A stretch of DNA of 64,000 nucleotides from Hoeflea_A sp965204935 (GTDB lineage Bacteria; Pseudomonadota; Alphaproteobacteria; Rhizobiales; Rhizobiaceae): the NCBI RefSeq assembly GCF_965204935.1, contig NZ_CBDBFO010000002.1. One strand, given 5' to 3'. Of the stretch, positions 8,632 to 17,366 are shown in pieces. The position numbers were made by a program, and so were the translations under genes. Below the pieces are notes generated by a model. It did no database searches. It was not told the DNA's origin and saw nothing but the letters and a program-made list of their open reading frames with translations. How positions within the stretch are numbered: the first letter of the stretch is position 1; each line of letters begins with the position of its first letter.

Positions 8632-9135
8632 GTGTCGGCATTTATCCGGCTGGCGGATACGATTTCGGAGTTCACCGGTCGGCTTGCGGCCTGGATCTTC
8701 TTCGCTATCGGCCTGATCGTCACTTATGAAGTGGCGATGCGCTACCTCTTCACGGCGCCGACGATCTGGGTCGACGAGACGGCGCGGATCGGACAGATCT
8801 GGGCCGCCTATCTCGCCGCGGCCTACACGCTCAAGCATCGTGAGATGATCGTTATCGACCTTGTCTTCCGTATGCCGGGTACGGTCGGGCGGCGGCTGCT
8901 GGAGACCTTTGCGCTTCTCGTCATTGGCCTGTTCTGCTTTATGACCGTTTACTACGGTTTCGGGCTGTGGCTGCAGGCGACCCTGCGTGGCCACACGACG
9001 GATACCGTGCTGGCGCTTCCGCGATGGTTTACCGATGCGTCGGTGTGGCTCGGTTTCGCCTTGCTTGGACTGCAGGTCATTGCGGAGCTGGCCCGCCTTT
9101 GGGCGCCGGGACCGCCGCCACGGGAGGTCCGATGA
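8632..9135 (+). CDS. dctQ: TRAP transporter small permease (DctQ family)
   Basis: 167 residues from a GTG at 8632, only 4 bp after the dctP stop. Four hydrophobic helices are visible (about 17-36, 53-70, 88-110 and 130-150). The family motif WVDETARIGQIWAAYLAAAY sits near residue 44. The small subunit joins with DctM to form the sodium-driven inner-membrane translocator. It overlaps the dctM start by ATGA, which implies translational coupling. Confidence 0.9.
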   Translation: MSAFIRLADTISEFTGRLAAWIFFAIGLIVTYEVAMRYLFTAPTIWVDETARIGQIWAAYLAAAYTLKHREMIVIDLVFRMPGTVGRRLLETFALLVIGLFCFMTVYYGFGLWLQATLRGHTTDTVLALPRWFTDASVWLGFALLGLQVIAELARLWAPGPPPREVR

Positions 9136-10382
9136 CAGCCGGTTTGATCGTCCTCGGTCTTTTGTTGCTGCTCGTGCTGCGCGTTCCTGTCGCATTCGCA
9201 ATGGGAGGGCTTGGCGTTTTCCTGTTGTGGATCTATCCGCTGCCGCTCATTGCCGTGCCTCAGCGGCTGTTCGGCACAATGGACAGCTTTGAGCTGCTGG
9301 CCGTGCCGCTGTTCCTTTTGATGTCGAATGTGTTGCTGAAGGCCAATGTGGGCCGCGATCTCTTCGCCGCGGTACAGAGCTGGGTCGGACACTGGCCTGG
9401 CGGGCTTGGCGTTGCCACCGTGCTTTCCTGCGGTCTGTTTTCGGCGGTTTCGGGCTCGTCCGTCGCAACCGCGGCAACGATCGGCACCGTCGCGGTGCCG
9501 GAGATGACGGAACGCGGTTACCGGCGCCCGTTCGTTCTTGGCCTGCTCGCCGCGGGTGGAACACTCGGCATCCTGATACCCCCGTCCATCCCGTTAATCC
9601 TTTACGGGGTCATCACGGAGACATCGATCCCGACGCTCTTTCTCGCCGGCATCGGTCCCGGTCTTATTCTCGGTCTCGCCTTTATCGTCTACAGCATCGC
9701 CCATGCCCGTCTGGTCGGAGGCTTCCAAGCTCTTGAGCGGGCCGGCTGGAAGGAGCGGCGCAGGGCAACATTTCTGGCACTGCCAACCGTTGCTCTGGCG
9801 GCGGCGGTCATCGGGACCATCTATCTCGGCATTGCCACGCCATCGGAAAGTGCCGCGGTCGGCTTTGTGCTGGCGCTTGTCATCACCACCCTCATGGGCC
9901 GCATGACATTCGGCCGTGTGCGTGAAGCAGCATATGACGCAATGAAGACGACGGTGATGATCTTCCTGATCGTCGCGGGCGCGAAGGTCTTTTCCTATGC
10001 GATTACCATCTACCGCATTCCTCAGGATATAGCGTCGGTCCTGACCGGGAACATCAGCGACACAGGACTGTTCATTCTTGCCGTCGGCGTGGTCCTGCTT
10101 GTTATTGGGCTGTTTCTGGAATCGCTTTCGATGCTGCTGATCATGGTGCCGGTACTGTTCCCCGCGCTTGCACCGATGGGCGTCGACCCGATCTGGTTTG
10201 CCATCTTCTTCGTTGTTTTGATCGAAACCGCTTTGATCACGCCGCCGGTGGGCATGAACCTCTTTGTGCTTCAGAGCGTCGGCAAGGCAGAATTGCCGGA
10301 GGTGGTGCATGGCGCCGTCCCGTTCGTGATCAGCAATTCTAATTTTGGGATTTTTGGGATTCTCAAATCGCTCGATCTATGA
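9132..10382 (+). pseudogene. dctM: TRAP transporter large permease dctM, 5' part, interrupted by IS
   Basis: The frame starts at the ATG at 9132 and is a normal DctM up to position 10330: repeated helices, the FSAVSGSSVATAATIGTVAVPEM signature, and GTLGILIPPSIPLILYGVITE. It then reads 17 foreign codons into the insertion element and stops at 10382. The missing C-terminus is found intact after the element at 11778-11850. Dropping the element and one copy of the 9-bp duplication restores one frame of 423 residues ending in WIPYGM. The final transmembrane helix is lost in the truncated product, so the transporter is probably inactive. Confidence 0.93.
10322..10330. repeat. Left target-site duplication of the IS4-like element
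   Basis: GTTCGTGAT immediately before the left inverted repeat. It is identical to 11769-11777 on the far side. Confidence 0.93.
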
Positions 10383-11768
10383 TTCGTTTGTTGCGTGTTA
10401 CACTTGGATTCCCTCATTGGCTCGCTCAGATCGTGCTGCGCGAACTTGCCTGACCGACGGGTTGGCCCAAACACGAGTTACACGATGGCAGATATCGGCC
10501 TGTCGGCGTTTTCGATATTTTTCATGCAGTCTCCGTCGTTCCTGTCGCATCAGCGCGAGATGCAAGCGGGTAACGGTTGCTCGAACTGTCAGACGTTGTT
10601 CGGAATCAAGAAGCTTCCGAGCGATAATCATATCCGCTCGATGCTTGATGAGGCTGAACCGCAGCATCTCTTTGGGCAGTTTGATAACCTTGTTGACCAT
10701 CTGAAAAGCCATAACGGTTTGGAGCCTTTCCGATGTCTGGATGGTCGCGTGCTGATTGCACTTGATGGCACAGAATATTTCTGTAGCCGCAAGTTGCATT
10801 GCCGGAATTGTTCTCATCGCAAGCGCAATGATGGCGGCACCGAGTATTTTCACACCATGGTTTCCGCCGCGGTCGTCGTCCCGGGTGACAGCCGAGCGAT
10901 ACCGCTGCAGCCGGAATTTATTAGCCCGCAGGACGGTCATGCGAAACAGGATTGTGAAAGGAATGCCGTCAAACGCTGGCTTGCCGCCAATGGGAAACGT
11001 TACGCTTCGCTAAAGCCAGTTTATCTTGGCGATGACCTGTATGCTAATCAGCCGATTGTTGATACGATTCAGTCGGTTGGCGGCGACTTCATTCTGACTG
11101 CCAAGTCCTTGTCCCATAAGACGTTGTACGAGTGGCTGGACGGTGCCGAGATCAACTCGACAAAGCGCCGTCGTATCAAAAAGGGTCGCAAGGCTGCCAC
11201 CCACATCTATCGCTGGCTGAATGATGTACCCCTGCGCGATGGCAAGGACGCGACCCACGTCAACTGGTTCGAAATCGAGATTATCAACACCAAAGGGAAG
11301 ACCACATATCGCAACAGCTTTGTGACCAACATCGCTGTCGATGAGACCAATGTCGGGGACCTTGCCGCTTGCGGACGCGCACGGTGGAAGATTGAAAATG
11401 AGACCTTCAATGTTCTGAAAACCCGGGGATACAATCTGGAGCACAACTTTGGGCATGGCGACAATTATCTGGCATCTGTGCTGGCGACGCTCAATCTGCT
11501 CGCCTTCGCCATGCATACAGTTTGTGATGTACTCGAAGCGCTCTGGAAGAAAGCCCGCAGTGTTTTAGCGGCGCGGTATCGGTTCTTCGATCACATCCGC
11601 ACGATTGTTTGCTACTTGATCTTCCCGGATTGGGGTGCACTCATACGAACACTTGTCGATGGTGAGCCACCACCGACCGTCAAGTCAGCCCGGAAGCAAC
11701 CTAAACCCTCCTGAAAATCAGCTCAAATTCATCTGAGACCCAAAAATGAGCCAAAATTAGAATTGCTG
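10331..11768 (+). mobile_element. IS4-like insertion sequence inside dctM
   Basis: A complete 1438-bp element. Its ends are perfect 18-bp inverted repeats, CAGCAATTCTAATTTTGG at 10331-10348 and the complement at 11751-11768. Weaker pairing continues further in (ATTTTTGGG and TCTCA on both sides). A 9-bp direct repeat, GTTCGTGAT, flanks it. The only gene is a DDE transposase. Identical duplication and inverted repeats together with an otherwise undamaged host frame argue for a recent insertion. The IS4 assignment rests on the transposase motifs and the duplication length. Confidence 0.93.
10485..11714 (+). CDS. IS4-like DDE transposase
   Basis: 409 residues from the ATG at 10485. A GTG at 10395 gives a 30-residue longer form. 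Candidate catalytic blocks are LIALDGTEYF (first Asp), PVYLGDDLYA (second Asp), and RARWKIENETFNVLKTRGYN followed by LEHNFGHG. The last matches the Y/R-x-x-x-E-x-x-x-x-x-K pattern around the catalytic Glu of IS4-superfamily enzymes. A CxxC-containing stretch (HCRNCSHRKR) follows the first Asp. The gene fills almost the whole element. No frameshift or stop is seen, so it may be active. Confidence 0.87.
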   Translation: MADIGLSAFSIFFMQSPSFLSHQREMQAGNGCSNCQTLFGIKKLPSDNHIRSMLDEAEPQHLFGQFDNLVDHLKSHNGLEPFRCLDGRVLIALDGTEYFCSRKLHCRNCSHRKRNDGGTEYFHTMVSAAVVVPGDSRAIPLQPEFISPQDGHAKQDCERNAVKRWLAANGKRYASLKPVYLGDDLYANQPIVDTIQSVGGDFILTAKSLSHKTLYEWLDGAEINSTKRRRIKKGRKAATHIYRWLNDVPLRDGKDATHVNWFEIEIINTKGKTTYRNSFVTNIAVDETNVGDLAACGRARWKIENETFNVLKTRGYNLEHNFGHGDNYLASVLATLNLLAFAMHTVCDVLEALWKKARSVLAARYRFFDHIRTIVCYLIFPDWGALIRTLVDGEPPPTVKSARKQPKPS

Positions 11769-11777
11769 GTTCGTGAT
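11769..11777. repeat. Right target-site duplication of the IS4-like element
   Basis: GTTCGTGAT immediately after the right inverted repeat, matching 10322-10330. Confidence 0.93.
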
Positions 11778-11850
11778 GATCCTGCTGGCAACAGCGGTGC
11801 TTTTGTGGTTCTGGAAGGGGCTGGCGCTTTGGATCCCGTACGGAATGTGA
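11778..11850 (+). pseudogene. dctM: dctM 3' remnant
   Basis: These 73 bases continue the dctM frame after the insertion: MILLATAVLLWFWKGLALWI, PYGM, stop. This is the expected last helix of a DctM protein. It has no start codon of its own. Confidence 0.88.
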
Positions 11851-12000
11851 AAGCTGGCACAATCTGTTTTCCCGTTCGGGGAAGGTCGCTGCATTGCGTA
11901 AGGATGCGGATGGGTCCTCCGGAAACGATCGATCGCTCGGATCAGGCTGCGGACTTGCAAAACGGCCAGCCCTTCGTGGGGAAGTGCTGAAACCGGTTCT

Positions 12001-12348
12001 TCAATCCGGCGTCCTGTCGGCATTGATCCTGGTTCCGGATCCATTGCCGCCGCCAAGGCGGCCTTGTTCCGGGGACGACCTGTCGGGCGCAAACTCCAAC
12101 AGGCGGATCGTGCCAGTATCCGGTGTCGATGAAACCAGCGCCATGGCAACGCTGTTTCGGTCCATCAACGCGATGACCGTTTCCGGAGGGTGGGGCCCCC
12201 AGGCCGATTCCAGGTAATGCATCTGAGCATCGAGGGTCGGAACGTTTTCAATGCCGTCACTGATCGGCTCATGGCCGTGACCGGCCATTGCGGTAGAGCA
12301 GAAAAGAGCGACAAAGACAGCCGGGAGCACCGTGAGAGATTTCTTCAC
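12001..12348 (-). pseudogene. Amidohydrolase-like N-terminal remnant
   Basis: From a GTG at 12348 the frame encodes a signal peptide (VKKSLTVLPAVFVALFCSTAMA). It continues PTLDAQMHYLESAWGP, PPETVIALMDRNSVAMALVSS and TPDTGTIRLLEFAPDR, which resemble the first strands and helices of metal-dependent amidohydrolases. After DR the sequence turns low-complexity (Gly, Arg, Pro) and stops at 12001. The rest of a normal barrel (over 200 residues) is not found in any frame before dctM. It is most simply a gene truncated by deletion. A longer start at 12501 is possible. A short functional secreted protein cannot be excluded. Confidence 0.45.
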
Positions 12349-12723
12349 TTCACCGTTTTGAAAGTTGCCGGGATTGTCTGGCGTCCTGACACCTTGCGCC
12401 GGGTTGGCCGGAGCGACGAACACCGTCCGCAGCTTGCCTGCGTCCGATGCTGAGACAGTCACCGGAACCAATGCGGAAGCTGTGAATACATCCTTCGGCA
12501 TGCAGTCTTGATCTCCAGACGAAACACGGACTGTGTGTGGAGCCAGGCGTCGAACTGACTTCAAATCGGAACTCGTTGCATTATGGCGCGCACTGGTTGT
12601 GGTTCAATTGTAGGAAAAATCGGATTTCGTGAACGGTACACGCGTTACGCGGCTGAACATTCGGCCGCTTTTTTTGTGAGAAAAATCATGATTTTATAGT
12701 AGCGTTCCATTCAAGAAGCACGA
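12349..12723. other. Intergenic region before the LytTR gene
   Basis: 375 bp. The minus-strand frame of the amidohydrolase remnant continues upstream as far as 12564, but that part looks non-coding. A terminator-like hairpin lies at 12649-12675. The stretch after it is AT-rich (AAAAATCATGATTTTATAG near 12681) and probably carries the promoter of the gene at 12724. Confidence 0.45.
12649..12675 (+). terminator. Intrinsic terminator-like hairpin
   Basis: GCGGCTGA and TCGGCCGC form an 8-bp stem (one G-U pair) around ACAT, followed by seven T residues. It points along the plus strand. It may end readthrough from the TRAP/IS region, or act as an attenuator for the LytTR gene 49 bp downstream. Confidence 0.6.
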
Positions 12724-13581
12724 ATGAACAGAGCAACGGCTTTGATGAAGCGCCCGGAAATCCTGTATGTTTTGTCGATAACGCTCCTGATGGCCGCGTT
12801 GGTCGCTGCAACCAACCCGAACACATTCGCGGATTTGCGGGTCTATCTCTATGCGTATTGGATGGTGCGGTTGTCCATCGAATGCGGGTTGTTCATCGCC
12901 TTCAGGAGCCTGCTGGAGGCAGCTGTTGTCGAAAGGAGACGTCGCGTCCTGCTTTTCTCCTCGGCCTTCCTGCTGAGCCTGCTGCCCTTTGTGCTTGCCA
13001 TCACGGCGCTGGACATTGTGCTTGGATTTCCCGAATTGGGGATCTCCGATCCCGGTGCGGCCGAAGGTGCGTTTCTTCGGGAGTTTGTCCTGGAGGTGTT
13101 CTACCTGGCGGACGACCATCTCGTCCTTTGCCTGATCGTCTCGCTGCCGCGCCTGCTCTCGACTGGCGGTACGCCGGCAGCATTGTTCGCAGAGTTTGAA
13201 CGGCCACAGGATGATTCATATGTACTGGGGCCGGAACAGCTTCCGATGCTCGCCTCCCCGATAAAAGGTGCGTTGGTTCGCGTCGAGGCGCAGGAGCATT
13301 ATGTCATCATCAATTCCACGGAAGAACAGCGCATGGTCCTCGGACGCTTCTCCGATGTCATTGCCCTGCTGCCCGGACCGCTGGGGATGCAGGTGCACCG
13401 CTCGCACTGGGTCGCTGCCGCGGCCGTATCGTCGGTTTTCGTTGAAAGCCGCAACATGAAATTGCGCCTGTTCAACGGCGACGTCGTGCCGGTCAGCAGG
13501 CGCTACAGCTCAGCCGTGCGCGACAGATTTGACATGGGATTGGCGCCCGGTACGGCCGGTCGTCCTACAAATCCAGTCTGA
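12724..13581 (+). CDS. Membrane protein with LytTR DNA-binding domain
   Basis: 285 residues. The N-terminal half holds about four membrane helices (residues 15-30, 40-60, 75-98 and 118-140). The C-terminal 100 residues fit the LytTR fold: LPMLASPIKGALVRVEAQEHYVII, GRFSDVIALLPGPLGMQVHRSHWV, and the AVSSVFVESRNMKLRLFNGDVVPVSRRY core. This is a transcription factor tethered to the inner membrane, which probably senses a membrane or small-molecule signal without a kinase. Its 3' end overlaps the convergent gene by 17 bp. Targets are unknown. Confidence 0.87.
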   Translation: MNRATALMKRPEILYVLSITLLMAALVAATNPNTFADLRVYLYAYWMVRLSIECGLFIAFRSLLEAAVVERRRRVLLFSSAFLLSLLPFVLAITALDIVLGFPELGISDPGAAEGAFLREFVLEVFYLADDHLVLCLIVSLPRLLSTGGTPAALFAEFERPQDDSYVLGPEQLPMLASPIKGALVRVEAQEHYVIINSTEEQRMVLGRFSDVIALLPGPLGMQVHRSHWVAAAAVSSVFVESRNMKLRLFNGDVVPVSRRYSSAVRDRFDMGLAPGTAGRPTNPV

Positions 13582-14695
13582 AGTCGCGTTTCCCGAGGCT
13601 CTGCCCGTTGGCCTGGATCTCGATCGCATGCTGTCCCGGATGATAGGTCCGGGTGGTGACCGGCCGCATGGGGTGTTTCTTTTCCATGATTGTTTGTTCT
13701 CCGGCCGCCAGGCGAAGGGTCTTCCATTTGAAAACCTTGGGCGACGTCTTGCCATTGGCCTTCTGGTGATGAACCACATAGTCGACAATCACGTCCTGAT
13801 CGCTTGTTGATGTCGAGCGGATATCGGCCGAAATCAACACGGTTTCGCCCAGCCTGACCGCATCGCGATCGAGTGAAAACCGCTCCAGTGTCACTTCGGC
13901 CGCTCCGTAACCGAGCGCTTGCAGCGTCGGGCGGTGGCCGGCTTTGACGAGCGAGCGGCAGGCGTGGCGAACCAGCCTTTGCCGGTTCTTGTCCGGGCCT
14001 CCGGCAAGCCATTTGCCGGCAATCTCCGCGACCAGATCGGGATGGTCCTTGGCTATGTCATTCAGATTGTTGGCCACCGATCGGCGTACATATTCCTGTG
14101 GATCGTCCTTCAGCATTTCGAGAACCGGCAGGATGGGGCCGGGATCGTCAACAAAATTGTTCAGCCGCATGCCCCAGGGAAGCCGCGGTCTGATGCCTTC
14201 CGATGCGAGGCGGCGAACGTGGTAGTTTTTATCGCTTGCCCAAAGCTTTACATGACGCATCGCGCGTTCGGGATCGGCGGCGATAAACGGGCGGACGGCA
14301 AACTCGGCGCTCATGCGCTTCGTCATTTCCTTAAGCACATCCAGGCTGTGGTCGAAATCGTCCATGCCCTTGCGGCTGACGAAATCCGCCATCGGAAGGA
14401 CCGCCCAGCCGCGAAGACCGTGCGTATCGGTGGTCAGTTCGGAAAGATCGACATCGTCCTCAGGGTGGAGGGCGCCCGTAAGGGTCGCACAGGCCGATTT
14501 GAAGTCCTCTGGAAGCGCGCCGCACAGCGCGTCCGTGATTTGGCTGGATCGCTGTTTGAGCTCCAGGTCATCCAGCCCGTCCAGCGCGTGTTTCTTGAAA
14601 CTCTTGGCATCGAAGTTCTCCGACTGCTGCGCCAGATGACCGGCCATGGCGGCAATGAGTTCCGCATTGAAGAAATTCTTGAATGGTTCGGGCAT
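13565..14695 (-). CDS. DNA alkylation repair-like HEAT-repeat protein
   Basis: 376 residues from the ATG at 14695. It is mostly alpha-helical repeats, with WASDKNYHVRRLASEGIRPRLPWG followed by KDDPQEYVRRSVANNLNDIAKDHPDLV, the pattern of AlkC/AlkD-type HEAT-like repeats. Enzymes of the AlkD group remove bulky or cationic alkyl bases such as N3- and N7-alkylpurines without flipping the base. The last 100 residues form a beta-rich extension (LERFSLDRDAVRLGETVLIS), as in AlkC-like proteins. It overlaps the LytTR gene tail to tail. The repair role is inferred from the repeat type. Confidence 0.75.
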   Translation of the reverse strand: MPEPFKNFFNAELIAAMAGHLAQQSENFDAKSFKKHALDGLDDLELKQRSSQITDALCGALPEDFKSACATLTGALHPEDDVDLSELTTDTHGLRGWAVLPMADFVSRKGMDDFDHSLDVLKEMTKRMSAEFAVRPFIAADPERAMRHVKLWASDKNYHVRRLASEGIRPRLPWGMRLNNFVDDPGPILPVLEMLKDDPQEYVRRSVANNLNDIAKDHPDLVAEIAGKWLAGGPDKNRQRLVRHACRSLVKAGHRPTLQALGYGAAEVTLERFSLDRDAVRLGETVLISADIRSTSTSDQDVIVDYVVHHQKANGKTSPKVFKWKTLRLAAGEQTIMEKKHPMRPVTTRTYHPGQHAIEIQANGQSLGKRDFRLDL

Positions 14696-14738
14696 CGTCG
14701 CAATCCTCCGGGTTGGGCCTTTTCCCGAATAGAACATA

Positions 14739-14767
14739 GTCCTCCTGACAGCCGTCTGTCAGGAGGA
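14739..14767. terminator. Perfect 13-bp hairpin between two minus-strand genes
   Basis: GTCCTCCTGACAG and its exact complement flank CCGT. It lies downstream of the GlcG-like gene and upstream of the HEAT-repeat gene, both read leftward. The following minus-strand bases are not a clean T-run. It may end the TRAP operon or stabilise its 3' end. Confidence 0.5.
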
Positions 14768-14799
14768 CGCGGGATCGCCCGCGCAAGATTGGGGATTTG

Positions 14800-15294
14800 T
14801 CAGTTGTCTTCGTCGATGTCGGACAGCGACGTGCCGCGCCAGTCGGGATCGGGCTCCGCCGGCTCTGTGGCTAGGCCCGCCGCCCGCGCTCCGTTGATGG
14901 CGCAGTATTCGTCCTTTTCCGAACTGTCCCCGCTGATGCCCACGGCTCCGATCGTGTCGCCATCGTCGTCAAGCACAAGGACACCGCCCGGAACCGGAAC
15001 GAACCGTCCGTCGGAAGCGGCGGCGAGCGCGTTCTGGAAAACCGGGCGTTTGCTCAGGCGGTCGCGGATCAGCCGGCTCGAAACGCCCATGCCCAAGGCG
15101 CCCCAGGCCTTGCCGCGCGCGACATCGAAACGCAGGATTCCCGATCCGTCCTCGCTCTTCGATGCGACCACATGACCGCCCGCGTTGAGAACCACGACGG
15201 TCAGCGGATGCATGCTCTCGGCCCGCCCCGCCGCCAGCGCCCCGTCGACGATCTTTTCGGCCAATGTCAGCGGCATCGAGGTCTTGATACGCAT
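14800..15294 (-). CDS. GlcG/HbpS-family protein
   Basis: 164 residues. It matches the GlcG/HbpS (DUF336) fold: LAEKIVDGALAAGR, TVVVLNAGGHVVASKSEDGS, ARGKAWGALGMGVSSR, VPVPGGVLVLDDDGDTIGAVGISGDSSEKDEYCA. Members bind heme or cobalamin in some species, but many are encoded beside organic-acid catabolic genes with unknown roles. It is the last gene of the second TRAP operon, 16 bp after dctM, so a link to the transported acid (glycolate-type acids are typical neighbours) is inferred. The C-terminal tail is acidic. Confidence 0.88.
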   Translation of the reverse strand: MRIKTSMPLTLAEKIVDGALAAGRAESMHPLTVVVLNAGGHVVASKSEDGSGILRFDVARGKAWGALGMGVSSRLIRDRLSKRPVFQNALAAASDGRFVPVPGGVLVLDDDGDTIGAVGISGDSSEKDEYCAINGARAAGLATEPAEPDPDWRGTSLSDIDEDN

Positions 15295-15310
15295 GAAGAT
15301 GTTCCTCCGA

Positions 15311-16636
15311 TTATCGGCTGCTCATCAGGTCGGGCAGCCACGTAACGATTTCCGGGAAAGCAAGCAGGACGGCAATGGTAATCACATCGGCGACGAAGAA
15401 CAGGGTGACCCCCCGGAAAACCTTCCCGAGTGGAATGTCTGGACGCACGCCGTTGACGACGAAACAGTTGAGGCCGATCGGCGGCGTGATCAGGCAGACC
15501 TCTGCCATTTTGACGACGATGATCCCGAACCAGATGGAATCGAAACCCAGTGCAATGACTGCCGGATAAACCACGGGCAGTGTCAAAAGCAGCATACCGA
15601 TGGCGTCCATGAACATGCCGAGCACTGCATAGGCGATCAGAATGCAGATCATGATCACCATCGGGTTCATGTCGAGGCTGAGAATCCACGACGTGAAGGC
15701 TTCCGGAAGTCCGGAGAAACCGAGAAAGCGCACGAAGATCAGCACCCCCCAGATCAGCGAGAAGATCATCGCCGTCAGTTTGGCCGATTCCATGAGGGCG
15801 GAGCTGATCGTCTTGAATCCGGTCCCGCGAAAAAGAGCCAGGACGAATACCACGCCAGCGCCTAGCGCACCGGCTTCGGTCGGCGTTGCCCATCCGTTGT
15901 AAATCGCGGAGATGATAATCACCACGACCAGCAGGATCGGCGACACACCGGGCAGGGTGGCGAAGCGCTCACGCCACGAAAAGCCGCCTACCGATGGCGC
16001 CGAACCCTTCGAGACAAGCGACCAGACAACGATGATCGCGGCATAGATAAGTGCGGACACGGCACCCGGCAGAAAGCCGGCGAGCAGCAACCGGCCGACC
16101 GATTCCTCCACGATGATCGCGTAAATGACGAGGATGGCCGACGGAGGGATCAGCGTTGCAAGCGTTCCGCCGGCGGCAACGACGCCGGCGGCAAGGCTCT
16201 TGTCGTAGCCGTATTTCAGCATTTCGGGAATGGCAACGCGCGCGAAGACGGCGCAGGTGGCGACTGACGCGCCCGACACGGCTGCAAACCCGGCGGTCGC
16301 AAAGACAGTGGCGACCGCAAGTCCGCCCGGAACCCAGCCAACCCATTTCCGGGCCGCTTCAAACAGCTGTCTGGTCATGCCTGCATGGAATGCCAGAAAG
16401 CCGATGAAGATGAACATCGGCAGAACGCTCAGTGCATAGGTAGAGGACTTGGAATGCGGGATTGTACCCACGATCCCCGCGGCCGGTCCCCAGCCCAGCA
16501 GTTCAACAAGTCCGAAAAGACCGGTCGCCGCGGCTGCGAATACGACGCGTACGCCGATGAACACCAGAAACAGCAACAGCCCGAGCCCGATGAGGCCGAC
16601 TTTGAGCGGATCGTCGAAGCCGATGCCAAGGATCAT
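15311..16636 (-). CDS. dctM: TRAP transporter large permease (DctM family)
   Basis: 441 residues with about twelve hydrophobic helices. Family motifs are FAAVSGASVATCAVFARVAIPEM, GGTLATLIPPSAILVIYAIIVEE and a C-terminal FVVNGVRPDIPLGKVFRGVTLFFVADV. It is the sodium-coupled transport subunit of the second TRAP system, and it is intact, unlike the copy at 9132. Its start overlaps the dctQ stop by ATGA. Overall length is normal for the family. Confidence 0.93.
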   Translation of the reverse strand: MILGIGFDDPLKVGLIGLGLLLFLVFIGVRVVFAAAATGLFGLVELLGWGPAAGIVGTIPHSKSSTYALSVLPMFIFIGFLAFHAGMTRQLFEAARKWVGWVPGGLAVATVFATAGFAAVSGASVATCAVFARVAIPEMLKYGYDKSLAAGVVAAGGTLATLIPPSAILVIYAIIVEESVGRLLLAGFLPGAVSALIYAAIIVVWSLVSKGSAPSVGGFSWRERFATLPGVSPILLVVVIIISAIYNGWATPTEAGALGAGVVFVLALFRGTGFKTISSALMESAKLTAMIFSLIWGVLIFVRFLGFSGLPEAFTSWILSLDMNPMVIMICILIAYAVLGMFMDAIGMLLLTLPVVYPAVIALGFDSIWFGIIVVKMAEVCLITPPIGLNCFVVNGVRPDIPLGKVFRGVTLFFVADVITIAVLLAFPEIVTWLPDLMSSR

Positions 16637-17277
16637 GGTTTCGGCTCCGACTTTTGATTGACCGCTTCACCAAGCGCCCCTTCAATCTCTTCCCTGGCAT
16701 GTTCGGAAACATCCTTGAGTACGCTCACGCCCTCCGGCGCCAACGTCGGATTGATCAGCAGCCGGATGGATCCGGCGAACTGTATTGCGAGACGAACGAA
16801 CCAAAGGGAAAAGGCGACCGGAACAAGAAGCTTGGACGGCCAGACGGGAAATTCCGCGTCAATGGTGGAATCGCCCAACTGGTAAGAACGCAGGAAATGG
16901 TCCCATCCATACCCTATGAGGACGCCGATGATGCCAAGGCCGACGAGGGTCGCAAGAGATTCCGCCGCCCACAGCGTGCGGCCGCGCAGGCCACCGATAA
17001 AAAGCTCCATCCGGATGTGGGCGCCGAGACGCTGGCAATAGGCGGCGCCGAGAAACGCCATGCTTGCCATCGACAGCTCAACCAGGTCGATATAGCCGGT
17101 GATTGGGGAATTGAAGATCGTCCGTAAACCGATCTGGGCGATACCCAGCACCATCAGAACGAAGATGGCGAACCCGGCGACCATGTTGGCGGCATCCTCG
17201 AGCGGCGCGAACAATTGACCCAGACGGGCAATCGGTCCTGTGCCGATCTTGTCCGGTGCGCTCGGCTGTGTATTCAT
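16633..17277 (-). CDS. dctQ: TRAP transporter small permease (DctQ family)
   Basis: 214 residues with four membrane helices (about 32-52, 70-90, 104-124 and 147-166) and a polar 45-residue C-terminal tail. TGYIDLVELSMASMAFLGAAYCQRLGAHIRMELF corresponds to the DctQ core motif. It lies 89 bp after the binding-protein gene and overlaps dctM by 4 bp, so it is co-translated with it. Confidence 0.9.
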   Translation of the reverse strand: MNTQPSAPDKIGTGPIARLGQLFAPLEDAANMVAGFAIFVLMVLGIAQIGLRTIFNSPITGYIDLVELSMASMAFLGAAYCQRLGAHIRMELFIGGLRGRTLWAAESLATLVGLGIIGVLIGYGWDHFLRSYQLGDSTIDAEFPVWPSKLLVPVAFSLWFVRLAIQFAGSIRLLINPTLAPEGVSVLKDVSEHAREEIEGALGEAVNQKSEPKP

Positions 17278-17366
17278 GGCACGCCCTGCGATCGTCGCTT
17301 ATCGGGGAAGGGGGTGCCGGAACCGATGTGATGCTCCACCAACGGTTCCGGCCAGCTGCTGAGGCC

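Noticed and set aside
7530..8723. 397-residue minus-strand frame over dctP
   Set aside because: Antisense shadow of a high-GC gene; the plus-strand frame has a signal peptide and DctP motifs.
11757..12149. 130-residue minus-strand frame as continuation of the amidohydrolase
   Set aside because: The residues do not resemble the missing barrel, and the frame crosses the dctM remnant and the IS end.
13919..15175. 418-residue plus-strand frame
   Set aside because: It is antisense to both the HEAT-repeat gene and the GlcG-like gene and has no family features.
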